Assembly (NCBI GenBank): GCA_021847385.1
Contig: JAJZTV010000148.1
Span: 1-5,531 of the forward strand
Origin: Pseudomonadota bacterium
GTDB lineage: Bacteria; Pseudomonadota; Gammaproteobacteria; Burkholderiales; Thiobacillaceae
Length of the DNA: 5,531 bases
Direction: 5' to 3'
Positions 1-5,531 of this stretch are shown here, piece by piece; the stretch's first letter is position 1, and every line of letters starts with the position of its first letter. Below the pieces are notes generated by a model. It was not told the DNA's origin, did not search any database, and saw only the letters and a program-made list of their open reading frames with translations. The translations under genes were made by a program, and so were the position numbers.

Positions 1-1
1 C

Positions 2-1381
2 ATCGACGACGACCGTTCCATCCGCTGGGTGTTCGATAAGGCACTCAAACGCGAAAACCTGCCGCACCGCATCTTCGACAGCGCGGAAGACGCCATGCGC
101 GCGATCGAACAGGAGATGCCGGGCGCGGTACTGACCGACATCCGCATGGAAGGCATCAGCGGCATCGAGTTCATGGAAAGCCTGAAAGCCCGCTATCCCA
201 AGCTGCCCGTCATCGTCATGACGGCCTATGCCGATCTCGACTCCGCGGTCTCCGCCTTCCAGGGCGGCGCGTTCGAATACCTGCCCAAGCCGTTCGATAT
301 TAACCATGCCTTGGAACTGATTCATCGCGCGCTGGACGAAACGGCGCGTAGCGAAGAGGGGGCGGGCGAGGCCATGCTCAGCGGCCAGGCCATGCTCGGC
401 CAGGCCCCGGCCATGCAAGACGTGTTCCGCGCCATCGGCCGCCTGTCGCAATCGCATGCCACCGTGCTCATCACCGGCGAAACCGGCACCGGCAAGGAAT
501 TGGTCGCGCGCGCGCTGCACCGCCACAGCCCGCGCAAGGACAAACCGTTCATCGCATTGAACACCGCGGCGATTCCGAAGGATCTGTTGGAATCGGAACT
601 GTTCGGCCATGAACGCGGCGCCTTTACCGGCGCCACCGGCTCGCGCCGCGGCCGCTTCGAACAGGCCGATGGCGGCAGCCTGTTCCTCGATGAGATTGGC
701 GACATGCCGCCCGACCTGCAAACCCGGCTATTGCGCGTGTTGGCCGATGGCGAGTTCTATCGCGTCGGCGGCCACCAGCCGGTGCGGGCCAACGTCCGGG
801 TCATCGCGGCCACCCACCAAAACCTGGAAGATCGAGTCAAGCAGGGCCTGTTCCGCGAAGACTTGTTCCATCGGCTCAATGTCATTCGCATCAAGCTGCC
901 GCCGCTGCGCGAACGGCGCGAGGACATTCCGCTGCTGATCCGCCATTTTCTGCAAAAGAGCGCACAAGACCTGGGCGTCGAGGTCAAGCAGATCAGCGAC
1001 GAGGCGATCAAGCAGATGACCGCCATGCCCTACCCCGGCAACGTCCGGCAATTGGAGAACCTCTGCCACTGGCTGACCGTGATGGCGCCGGGCCAAGTGA
1101 TCGAACCCAAGGATTTGCCGCCGGAATCGCTCGAGGCACCGGTGCACGCCGCGCTCGACTGGGCCGAGGCCCTGGGCCGTACTGCCCAGGCCCGTTTGAG
1201 CCGCGGCGAAGCCGGCATCATCGCCGACCTCACCGCCGAGTTCGAGCGCACCTTGATTCGCGTTGCGCTCAACCACACCGGCGGCCGCCGCATCGAAGCC
1301 GCCCACCTGCTCGGCCTGGGCCGCAACACCCTGACCCGCAAGATTCAGGAATTGGGTATGGAAAACGGTGGCGGCGATTAA
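2..1381 (+). CDS. ntrC: NtrC/NR(I) nitrogen regulation response regulator (5' partial)
   Basis: This is the cytoplasmic two-component regulator that NtrB phosphorylates under nitrogen limitation; it then activates sigma-54 promoters such as that of glnA. The open frame enters from the left edge with IDDDRSIRW, the acidic pocket of the receiver domain, so the GTG at 29 is not the start. About 8 residues are missing by comparison with E. coli NtrC (469 aa). Counting from codon 29 as residue 1, the phospho-acceptor is Asp37 in LTDIRM, which becomes D54 in E. coli numbering. The switch residues MTAY and the lysine of LPKPFD follow. The AAA+ domain has Walker A GETGTGKE (150-157), the sigma-54 contact loop GAFTGA (197-202), Walker B GGSLFLDEIG (215-224) and the sensor II region GNVRQLEN (337-344). 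A Fis-type helix-turn-helix, with LLGLGRNTLTRKI, ends the protein. All key residues are intact. NtrB would be expected upstream, outside the window. The neighbouring genes converge on it and are not part of its operon. Confidence 0.96.
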   Translation: MDDDRSIRWVFDKALKRENLPHRIFDSAEDAMRAIEQEMPGAVLTDIRMEGISGIEFMESLKARYPKLPVIVMTAYADLDSAVSAFQGGAFEYLPKPFDINHALELIHRALDETARSEEGAGEAMLSGQAMLGQAPAMQDVFRAIGRLSQSHATVLITGETGTGKELVARALHRHSPRKDKPFIALNTAAIPKDLLESELFGHERGAFTGATGSRRGRFEQADGGSLFLDEIGDMPPDLQTRLLRVLADGEFYRVGGHQPVRANVRVIAATHQNLEDRVKQGLFREDLFHRLNVIRIKLPPLRERREDIPLLIRHFLQKSAQDLGVEVKQISDEAIKQMTAMPYPGNVRQLENLCHWLTVMAPGQVIEPKDLPPESLEAPVHAALDWAEALGRTAQARLSRGEAGIIADLTAEFERTLIRVALNHTGGRRIEAAHLLGLGRNTLTRKIQELGMENGGGD

Positions 1382-1513
1382 CAAACGACTTTCGAAGTCA
1401 GCCGACGGCCCCCGTATTTAAGTCGCGGGTAGCTTTGAAGTCCAATCCCGAAAGGAGGAGATTCGCTTGATTAACTTGTCCGGGAAACACGGGTTAGCTC
1501 AGTCTGACCCCAT
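1382..1513. other. Convergent intergenic stretch after ntrC
   Basis: No convincing gene lies here. A small perfect inverted repeat, GACTT-TCG-AAGTC (1387-1399), starts six bases after the ntrC stop. It has no T-run after it, so it is at best a weak terminator candidate. A strong Shine-Dalgarno-like AAAGGAGGAG sits at 1451-1460, followed by a TTG at 1467 that opens 37 codons. That frame runs through the motif and the relic that follow, has no recognisable content and is not called as a gene. No convincing promoter or tRNA was seen. Confidence 0.5.
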
Positions 1514-1526
1514 TTATTTTTGGGGT
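1501..1526 (-). repeat. Hairpin with GGGGTCAGACT motif, possibly REP-like
   Basis: On the plus strand ACCCCA (1507-1512) and TGGGGT (1521-1526) form a six-base-pair stem around an eight-base AT-rich loop. Read on the minus strand the segment gives AAATAAATGGGGTCAGACT. From memory, GGGGTCAGA-type words recur in many proteobacterial genomes near REP-associated (Y1) transposases; that link is recollection, not shown by this window. The reading frame of the Ig-repeat relic stops exactly in this motif. There is no U-tract on either side, so it is not a canonical intrinsic terminator. Confidence 0.35.
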
Positions 1527-1594
1527 GTGGCGGTGAGGCTGACCGTGGGCGGGATGTCGACCGTGGCGGTCAGGCGGTAGCTTCCGGGTGGGGG
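1514..1594 (-). pseudogene. Relic of an Ig-like repeat gene
   Basis: On the minus strand this stretch reads PPPGSYRLTA followed by TVDIPPTVSLTATPQK and a TAA stop. The first part matches the PGSYRLSA strand of Ig repeats in the large gene (the DNA around 3949-3970 is similar). The second part matches the junction of its repeats 3 and 4. Bases 1536-1572 are identical to 3205-3241 (37 bp), and the match extends to 44 of 46 at 1527-1572 against 3196-3241. The two pieces are about 80 residues or more apart in the intact gene, so the relic carries an internal deletion. It has no start codon or ribosome-binding site and its frame is closed by an in-frame TGA upstream. It looks like what remains of a second Ig-repeat gene or of a recombination event. 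Confidence 0.75.
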
Positions 1595-1602
1595 ATTGCA
1601 AA

Positions 1603-1905
1603 TCAATTCGAGCCGGGCTTCTTTTGGCCCGCTTCAAATCTTCGCCTTGCAATTCGGTATAAAAACGGCAGAGATAAAGCTACCGCCACTAGAAGGAGCA
1701 TGCTGACAACTATGCTAATCAATTTTGGCTGATCAAAATTTGTGATCCAAATAAATGCGGGAACAAGCACCAGTGCCCATGTGGAAATTCCTAAATAAAT
1801 GTTTTTATATCTTGCTAGCTCGATAAATCCAACAAGCCCCCCCAAGCAAACAATGAGTATTGGCATCAGTATGGGATATTGTTGAAAAGTTTCTGCTAGA
1901 AACAT
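1603..1905 (-). CDS. Small three-segment membrane protein, candidate immunity protein
   Basis: I do not recognise a family. The protein is 100 aa with three hydrophobic stretches, at about residues 11-30, 36-56 and 61-84. Charged residues lie in the loop ARYKN, in NFDQPK and in the basic tail RIARRRF. The positive-inside rule suggests N-terminus out and C-terminus in, at the inner membrane. There is no signal peptide apart from the first segment. The ATG has a good AGGAG seven bases upstream. The gene starts 41 bases after the stop of the RHS-tip gene, on the same strand and with the same unusually low GC (about 40% at 1741-1860). A small gene directly after a variable RHS tip is the standard position for an immunity gene in polymorphic toxin loci, so I infer that it protects the producer from the tip. 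It could also be an unrelated passenger. The gene is well supported; the role is not proven. Confidence 0.75.
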   Translation of the reverse strand: MFLAETFQQYPILMPILIVCLGGLVGFIELARYKNIYLGISTWALVLVPAFIWITNFDQPKLISIVVSMLLLVAVALSLPFLYRIARRRFEAGQKKPGSN

Positions 1906-1912
1906 TATTCAT

Positions 1913-1917
1913 CTCCT
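1913..1917 (-). promoter_or_regulatory. Ribosome-binding site of the small membrane protein
   Basis: AGGAG on the minus strand lies seven bases before the ATG at 1905. An overlapping ATG (plus positions 1910-1912) just after the AGGAG is in another frame and too close to the site, so the 1905 start is preferred. Confidence 0.7.
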
Positions 1918-1946
1918 GTTACTGCTTCACAGGCTGTCAGTTAGAT

Positions 1947-2321
1947 TTAGCAGCCGCATGCGTTTGCAGCCATAACATCTGCGGTGGTAGCAAAGGCACC
2001 CGCACCTGTTGCCACAGCACTAACTGCTCCCGCACCTATTGCGGCTGCTGTTTTATTGATTACTGCAACACCAACTCCAATCGCACCTTTTGTGCCCACT
2101 GAAATGGCTGTGGAACTCCATGCCTGTTTTACATACGGGCTACCCGGTACATAGCTGAGAACACTAAAGGACGGAACGAGTGTGTCTGAGACAAAATCAC
2201 CATAGTTTTGATGTAACCACACTTTCTTGCAGGCAGTGCAGTCCCTTTGGCAGGTGGCTGCTTTTGAATTGTTTGTTGAAGAGGTTAGGCCATAACCGGC
2301 TGGTACACCACCATACCCCAT
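1947..2321 (-). other. Variable C-terminal tip (candidate toxin domain) of the RHS-core protein
   Basis: This covers residues 671-794 after the DPQGL that ends the RHS core, 124 residues in all. It starts with a Gly/Ser/Asn-rich linker (MGYGGVPAGYGLTSSTNNS). Then comes a cysteine cluster C694-x3-C698-x2-C701 and a mixed region with KKVWLHQNYGDF. It ends in a Gly/Ala/Val-rich hydrophobic tail (about 741-786, with GVGVAV and GAGAVSAVATGAGA) and ACGC. The tail could form two membrane-spanning helices of glycine-zipper style. I see no HNH, deaminase, ADP-ribosyltransferase, RNase or peptidase motif. Its position and low GC match exchangeable RHS tips. A pore-forming or membrane-inserting effector is an inference. 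Confidence 0.55.
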
Positions 2322-4331
2322 CAACCCTTGCGGGTCAGTCAGCGAAACCGGATTTCCATTCACATACACATAGGTATTCAATCCGCCGTTTAACCCAATC
2401 GGATCCCCTTGCCCATACCTCCCCACCTCCGGCAGATAGTTATCCCTGAAGTAGTTGTAGTGAGCCCCCGTCTCCTGATCGAAGTACTGCCCCGGGAACC
2501 TCAGGTTCAGCGTGAACTTGATTTTGTCCCCATCCGGGTCCTCGTCCGGCGCAGTGGCACCGAACGGCTCGCCCAGCGGATCGTTCTGCCAGATGGTCTT
2601 GTTCTTGTCGTCGGTCACGATGCGCGGCGTGCCCAGATGGTCGGGGTGGATGTAGAACACCCCCTTCATCTGCGCCAGCACCGTTACGCTGAGCGGCGGC
2701 GTGACGCTGACGCCACCCTTGTTGTCGGTGGCCTGGGCGGTGACCGTGTAAGTGCCGACCGGCACGTCGCTCCAGATGTAGGCATAGGGCGCCTGGGTTA
2801 CGGTACCGAGCAAGGTGCCGTCCTGATAGAACGCCACCTTCACCACCCTGCCATCCGCATCGCTCGCGTCAGCGGCGAGCTTGACCGAGGCCGGCGCGAC
2901 GAAGGGTTGGTCGGCTTGCGGCGCGGTCAGGGTGATCTTGGGCAGTTGGTTGGGCACCACTGTCACCGCTATCGGCACTGAGGTGGTCTGCAGGCCCAGG
3001 TTGTCGGTGGCCTGGGCGGTAAGGCTGTAGTTGCCCGGCGGCACCTTGTCCCAGGCGAAGGCATAGGGCGCTTGGGTTGCGCTGCCGAGCAAGGTGTCGC
3101 CTTGGTAGAACGCCACCTTGGCGATGCTGCCGTCGGCGTCAACAGCATCGGCCGCGAGGCTCAAGGTGGCCGGCGCGATCAGGTCGTCCACCGGCGTGGC
3201 GGCCAGGCTGACCGTGGGCGGGATGTCGACCGTGGCGGTCACCACCGCCGATACCGTGGCGGCGCCCCGGTCGTCGGTCGCTTTGGCGCTCAGGCTATAG
3301 ACCCCCGGCGCGGCGTTGGCCAAAGTGAAGCTGTATGGCGCCTGGCTCGTGCTGCCGAGTAGCGTGGTGCCTTGGTAGAACTCCACCTTGGCGATGCTGC
3401 CGTCGCTGTCGCTGGCCTGGGCGATGAGCACCAGGTCGGTGGGCGCGGCCAGCACCGCCTGGTCGGCCGGCGCGGTGAGCGCCACCGTGGGCGGCGCGTT
3501 GACGATGATGGCCACCGCGGCCGAGGCGGTGCTGGCGCCGTGGTTGTCGGTGGCGACGGCGCTGAGGCGGTAGGTTCCGGCCGGGGCATCGGCCCAGGTG
3601 ACGGCATAGGGCGCTTGGGTGGCGCTGCCGAGCAGCGTGCTGCCCTGATAGAACGCCACTTGCGCGATCTGGCCGTCGCTGTCGGCGGCGTCGGCGGACA
3701 GGGTGATGCTGGCCGGCGCGGTGACCACGGTATCGGCGGCCGGCGCGGTGACGGCGACGCTGGGCGGCGCGTTGAGGATGATGTCCACCGGTGCCGAGAG
3801 GGCCTCGTGCTCGGGGTTGAGCTTGTATGCCTGCTCTCGTTTGTCGTCGTTGTCTTTGTCGTCTTTGCTGTCCTTGTCCTCCTTGTCGCCTTTGCCTTCC
3901 AGTTTCCGCCGGTCGTCTTCCTCCAGCTTGTTGTTGGAGGCGATGGCGCTGAGGCGGTAGCTGCCGGCCGGCACTTGGCGCCAGGCGAGGCTGAACGGCG
4001 CCTCGGTGACGAGGCCGATCAGGGTGTTGCCCTGGAAGTAGGCCACCCAGCGGATGGGTTTGTTTTTCTGGTTGGATTGGGCGTCGACGGTCAGCGCGAT
4101 GTCGGCCGGCGCGGTGACGACGCTGCCGGTCAGCGGGCTGGTGATGGCGACGGTGACCTTGGGCTTTTTGTCGTCGTCGCTGTCCTGGTCTTTCCCGGTT
4201 TCCTTCGGCGGCTCGGTTTGCTGGCTTGGGGTCTCGGCCTTGGCCGCGTAGGCGGCATGGGGCAGCAGCGTGAAGGCGGCGACGAGCAGGCCAGCAAACA
4301 GCGTTTGCACGGGAGCGGCGGCTTGGGTCAT
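1947..4331 (-). CDS. Secreted Ig-like repeat protein with RHS-associated core and variable tip
   Basis: This 794-aa protein has four parts. Residues 1-30 look like a Sec signal peptide (LFAGLLVAAFTLLPHAAYA), cleaved around A29-A30. An acidic linker (PPKETGKDQDSDDDKK) follows. Residues 58-553 hold five Ig-like repeats of about 90 residues, with VAFYQGxTLLGSATQAPYA and GTYRLSAxATD strands, resembling the Big_7 bacterial Ig family. Residues 555-670 are the RHS-associated core (GVFYIHPDHLGTPRIV to DPIGLNGGLNTYVYV and DPQGL). The tip follows. The ATG has AGGGAG six bases upstream and starts only 17 bases after the stop of the YD-repeat gene, so translation is probably coupled. It completes the RHS fold that the upstream protein lacks. 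Its likely role is display or delivery of the tip outside the cytoplasm. All five cysteines of the protein are in the tip. An independent Ig-repeat surface protein that captured an RHS end by recombination is the main alternative. Confidence 0.9.
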   Translation of the reverse strand: MTQAAAPVQTLFAGLLVAAFTLLPHAAYAAKAETPSQQTEPPKETGKDQDSDDDKKPKVTVAITSPLTGSVVTAPADIALTVDAQSNQKNKPIRWVAYFQGNTLIGLVTEAPFSLAWRQVPAGSYRLSAIASNNKLEEDDRRKLEGKGDKEDKDSKDDKDNDDKREQAYKLNPEHEALSAPVDIILNAPPSVAVTAPAADTVVTAPASITLSADAADSDGQIAQVAFYQGSTLLGSATQAPYAVTWADAPAGTYRLSAVATDNHGASTASAAVAIIVNAPPTVALTAPADQAVLAAPTDLVLIAQASDSDGSIAKVEFYQGTTLLGSTSQAPYSFTLANAAPGVYSLSAKATDDRGAATVSAVVTATVDIPPTVSLAATPVDDLIAPATLSLAADAVDADGSIAKVAFYQGDTLLGSATQAPYAFAWDKVPPGNYSLTAQATDNLGLQTTSVPIAVTVVPNQLPKITLTAPQADQPFVAPASVKLAADASDADGRVVKVAFYQDGTLLGTVTQAPYAYIWSDVPVGTYTVTAQATDNKGGVSVTPPLSVTVLAQMKGVFYIHPDHLGTPRIVTDDKNKTIWQNDPLGEPFGATAPDEDPDGDKIKFTLNLRFPGQYFDQETGAHYNYFRDNYLPEVGRYGQGDPIGLNGGLNTYVYVNGNPVSLTDPQGLMGYGGVPAGYGLTSSTNNSKAATCQRDCTACKKVWLHQNYGDFVSDTLVPSFSVLSYVPGSPYVKQAWSSTAISVGTKGAIGVGVAVINKTAAAIGAGAVSAVATGAGAFATTADVMAANACGC
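2322..2669 (-). other. RHS-associated core domain
   Basis: Residues 555-670 match the conserved end of RHS proteins: YIHPDHLGTPRIVTD, then NDPLGEPFG, LNLRFPGQYFDQETGAHYNYFRD, GRYGQGDPIGL, NTYVYVNGNPVSLTDPQGL. In Tc toxins and other RHS proteins this region closes the YD-repeat cage and works as an aspartyl autoprotease that frees the tip. The R629-D630 pair and D643 are in the places of the residues implicated there. The spacing is one residue longer than the usual RDYDP...DPIGL form, and the usual YDP reads YLP. Whether cleavage still occurs cannot be judged from the sequence. Confidence 0.85.
2673..4160 (-). repeat. Five tandem Ig-like (Big_7-type) repeats
   Basis: The repeats occupy approximately 3765-4160 (first), 3471-3764, 3216-3470, 2940-3215 and 2673-2939, in translation order. 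Each carries an APxxxxLxADAxDxDG strand, a (V)xFYQGxTLLGxxTQAPY strand and a (G)xYxLxAxATD strand, joined by PPTVxLTAP-type linkers. Repeats 2 and 4 agree closely, with TLLGSATQAPYA in both. Repeat 1 is longer because a Lys/Asp-rich insert of about 35-40 residues (about 3825-3929) splits its last two strands. The similarity at DNA level should favour unequal recombination, which fits the relic at 1514-1594. Confidence 0.88.
3205..3241. repeat. 37-bp exact copy of 1536-1572
   Basis: This segment codes for TATVDIPPTVSL at the junction of Ig repeats 3 and 4. Every base equals 1536-1572, in the same orientation and 1669 bases apart. Flanking bases 3196-3204 match 1527-1535 at seven of nine positions. 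Confidence 0.9.
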
Positions 4332-4337
4332 GTTGTT

Positions 4338-4343
4338 CTCCCT
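4338..4343 (-). promoter_or_regulatory. Ribosome-binding site in the 17-base gap between the RHS genes
   Basis: AGGGAG on the minus strand lies six bases before the ATG at 4331 and begins five bases after the stop of the YD-repeat gene (4349-4351). The tight spacing supports one mRNA and coupled translation, and supports the ATG as the true start just before the signal peptide. Confidence 0.75.
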
Positions 4344-4348
4344 TGTTC

Positions 4349-5531
4349 TTATTGGACGACGGCCAGCGGCAGGTCGCCCAGCCAGATGTAGTCGCGGAAG
4401 CGGCTGCCGTCGGCGGCGGATTCGGCGAGCAGGCGGCCTTGCAGGTCGTAGTGGAACACGGTGTCCGCGTCGGCGTTCTGTTTACGCACCCGCTGGCCCA
4501 GCGCGTTCACTTCGTAGCCTGTGCTGGCGGCGGCCAGGATCGCGCGGGTCAGCCGGCCTCGGCTGTCGTAGCCGAATTGCCGCTGGCCGTCGCCGGTGAG
4601 GCTGCCGTCGGCGTCGTAGCGGTAGGTCTTGCTCGTGGTGCCGGTGGCGGAGAGCAGGCGGTTGCTGACGGGGTCGATGGCGTAATTGTTGGTCACGTTG
4701 CCGCGCGTGTCCTGGCTGCGGTTGCCGTTGGCGTCGTAGCCGTAGCCCAGCGTGGCGCCGGGCAGCGCCGCGCCGGTCAGCCGGTCGAGGGTGTCGTAAC
4801 TGTAAGTGGCGCTGGCTGCCGCGTTGCCGGTATCGGTCAGCGCGGTGATGCGCGAGGCGGCGTCGAGCGTGAGCTGCCAGGTGTCGCCGCCCAGGGTGAC
4901 GCTGTCGATCCGGCCCTGGCTGTCGAAGTGGCGGCTGAGCGCGGCGCCGGCGCCGTTGGTGTAGCCGGCCACGCCGCCGAAGGGCTGGTAGCGGATGGCG
5001 CTCGCCAGCACCTTGGTCTGGCCGTTGTCGGTGAGCCGTACCTCACTGACGCGGCCGGCGGCATCGAAGCCGTAATCGATGTGGCGGCCCGAGGGGTAGT
5101 CGATGCCGGCCAGCCGGCCCTGCGCATAGCGGTAGCCGATGGCGTAATCGACGCCGGCCACGGTGCGGCTGTCGCCGGTGACGCGGCCTTGGGCGTCGTA
5201 GGCATAGCGGATGGCGCGGGCGAGCGTGCCGTCCGCCGCGCGTTCCTCGATGCGGGCCAGCCGGCCGATGCCGTTGCTGCCCTGGTCGTAGGCATAGCTC
5301 GTGCGGCTGCCGTCGGCATAGGCGATCTGGGTCAAGCGGTTGAGGGCGTCGTAGCGGTAGCTCGTGGTCTGGCCCAGGGCCGAGGTGCGGCTGACCAGGT
5401 TGCCGGCGCTGTCGTAGGCGCTCTGGGTGATGCCACTGTCGGGCGAGGCCAGCCGGGTCACGTTGCCCAGGCCGTCCAGGGTCATCGTGGTGACGAGCCC
5501 GCGCGGGTCGGTCGCCAATATCAGCCTGGGT
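4349..5531 (-). CDS. YD-repeat RHS protein (5' partial), ending before the RHS core
   Basis: The frame is open to the right edge (PRLILATDPRG...), so the gene begins outside the window and the TTG at 5518 is not a true start. The visible 390 or so residues are RHS/YD repeats. About fifteen units can be read, such as YRYDALNRLTQI, YAYDAQGRVTG, YGFDAAGRVSEV, YSYDTLDRLTGA, FGYDSRGRLTRA and FHYDLQGRLLAE. Such repeats form the spiral beta cage of RHS and Tc proteins that encloses a C-terminal toxin. The protein ends with FRDYIWLGDLPLAVVQ and a TAA. In most RHS proteins this sequence runs on into YYxHxDHLGTPR, so the core domain and tip are missing here. The missing part is found in the next gene, 17 bases downstream. 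It may be a split RHS whose two parts assemble, or a truncated RHS. Any secretion signal or upstream domain lies outside the window. Confidence 0.9.
   Translation of the reverse strand, partial: PRLILATDPRGLVTTMTLDGLGNVTRLASPDSGITQSAYDSAGNLVSRTSALGQTTSYRYDALNRLTQIAYADGSRTSYAYDQGSNGIGRLARIEERAADGTLARAIRYAYDAQGRVTGDSRTVAGVDYAIGYRYAQGRLAGIDYPSGRHIDYGFDAAGRVSEVRLTDNGQTKVLASAIRYQPFGGVAGYTNGAGAALSRHFDSQGRIDSVTLGGDTWQLTLDAASRITALTDTGNAAASATYSYDTLDRLTGAALPGATLGYGYDANGNRSQDTRGNVTNNYAIDPVSNRLLSATGTTSKTYRYDADGSLTGDGQRQFGYDSRGRLTRAILAAASTGYEVNALGQRVRKQNADADTVFHYDLQGRLLAESAADGSRFRDYIWLGDLPLAVVQ

Larger units (their letters stand above)
1600..2400. other. Low-GC cassette: tip plus putative immunity gene
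   Basis: Counted by eye, the lines 1741-1800 and 1801-1860 hold 24 G/C of 60 each (40%) and 2341-2400 holds 26 of 60 (43%). Line 2401-2460 is about 55%, line 3481-3540 is 47 of 60 (78%), and ntrC at 601-660 is 45 of 60 (75%). The drop starts inside the RHS core domain near GLNGGLNTYVY and ends at the relic near 1600. The low-GC block therefore covers the end of the core, the tip and the small membrane gene. This suggests that they were acquired together by recombination in the conserved core. Confidence 0.7.

Noticed and set aside
728..1384. 218-aa open frame on the minus strand inside ntrC
   Set aside because: It is antisense to the AAA+ and HTH regions of an intact ntrC and has no recognisable motif.
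1387..1399. Possible ntrC terminator hairpin
   Set aside because: The stem is only five base pairs and no T-run follows, so it was not called as a terminator.
1520..1732. 70-aa plus-strand frame across the relic
   Set aside because: It covers the reversed Ig relic and the end of the membrane-protein gene, and its composition fits neither.
1860..2102. 80-aa Cys-rich plus-strand frame
   Set aside because: It is antisense to the tip and the start of the small membrane gene. Its cysteines come from the complement of Ala/Gly-rich codons.
2673..4160. CRISPR-like regular repeats
   Set aside because: The periodic pattern is made of coding repeats of about 90 codons with diverged copies, with no short identical repeats separated by unique spacers.
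3372..4391. 339-aa open frame on the plus strand opposite the Ig array
   Set aside because: It is Gly/Arg/Val-rich, lacks a domain, and runs exactly antisense to the repeats. Such frames arise in high-GC repeats on the opposite strand of a real gene.

Overview
The window looks like chromosomal DNA from a GC-rich proteobacterium, probably beta or gamma. The clearest marker is a typical NtrC (NR(I)) sigma-54 activator. Its motifs are close to those of enterobacterial NtrC, so this is a class-level guess and not a species call. Hand counts of 60-base lines give about 75-78% GC in the ntrC and Ig-repeat genes but only about 40% at 1741-1860.

Layout. (1) Bases 2-1381, plus strand: ntrC, lacking only about 8 N-terminal codons. 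(2) Bases 1382-1602: a convergent intergenic stretch. It holds two small inverted repeats, a GGGGTCAGACT-type motif and a decayed piece (about 1514-1594, minus strand) of an Ig-like repeat gene, including a 37-bp exact copy of bases 3205-3241. (3) Bases 1603-5531, minus strand: three genes that look like one operon, transcribed right to left. First is a YD-repeat RHS protein whose start lies outside the window (4349 to the edge). Seventeen bases later comes a 794-aa secreted protein (1947-4331) with a signal peptide, five Ig-like repeats, the RHS-associated core domain and a 124-residue variable C-terminal tip. Forty-one bases later comes a 100-aa protein with three predicted membrane segments (1603-1905).

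Reading the operon. The first RHS protein stops at the point (LPLAVVQ) where an ordinary RHS protein would run on into its (V)YYxHxDHLGTPR core. That continuation (GVFYIHPDHLGTPR to DPQGL) is instead in the next gene, behind a new signal peptide and Ig array. The RHS scaffold therefore appears split over two polypeptides, loosely like the TcB/TcC split of Tc toxins. GC content falls sharply inside the core domain, at about 2300-2400, and stays low through the tip and the small membrane protein. That is the usual look of an exchangeable polymorphic toxin tip with its immunity gene. The tip has five cysteines and a Gly/Ala-rich hydrophobic tail and matches no toxin family I recognise. A membrane-targeting effector paired with a membrane immunity protein is my best hypothesis, but it is inference. 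The Ig-gene relic just past the cassette suggests that recombination has already reshaped this locus.
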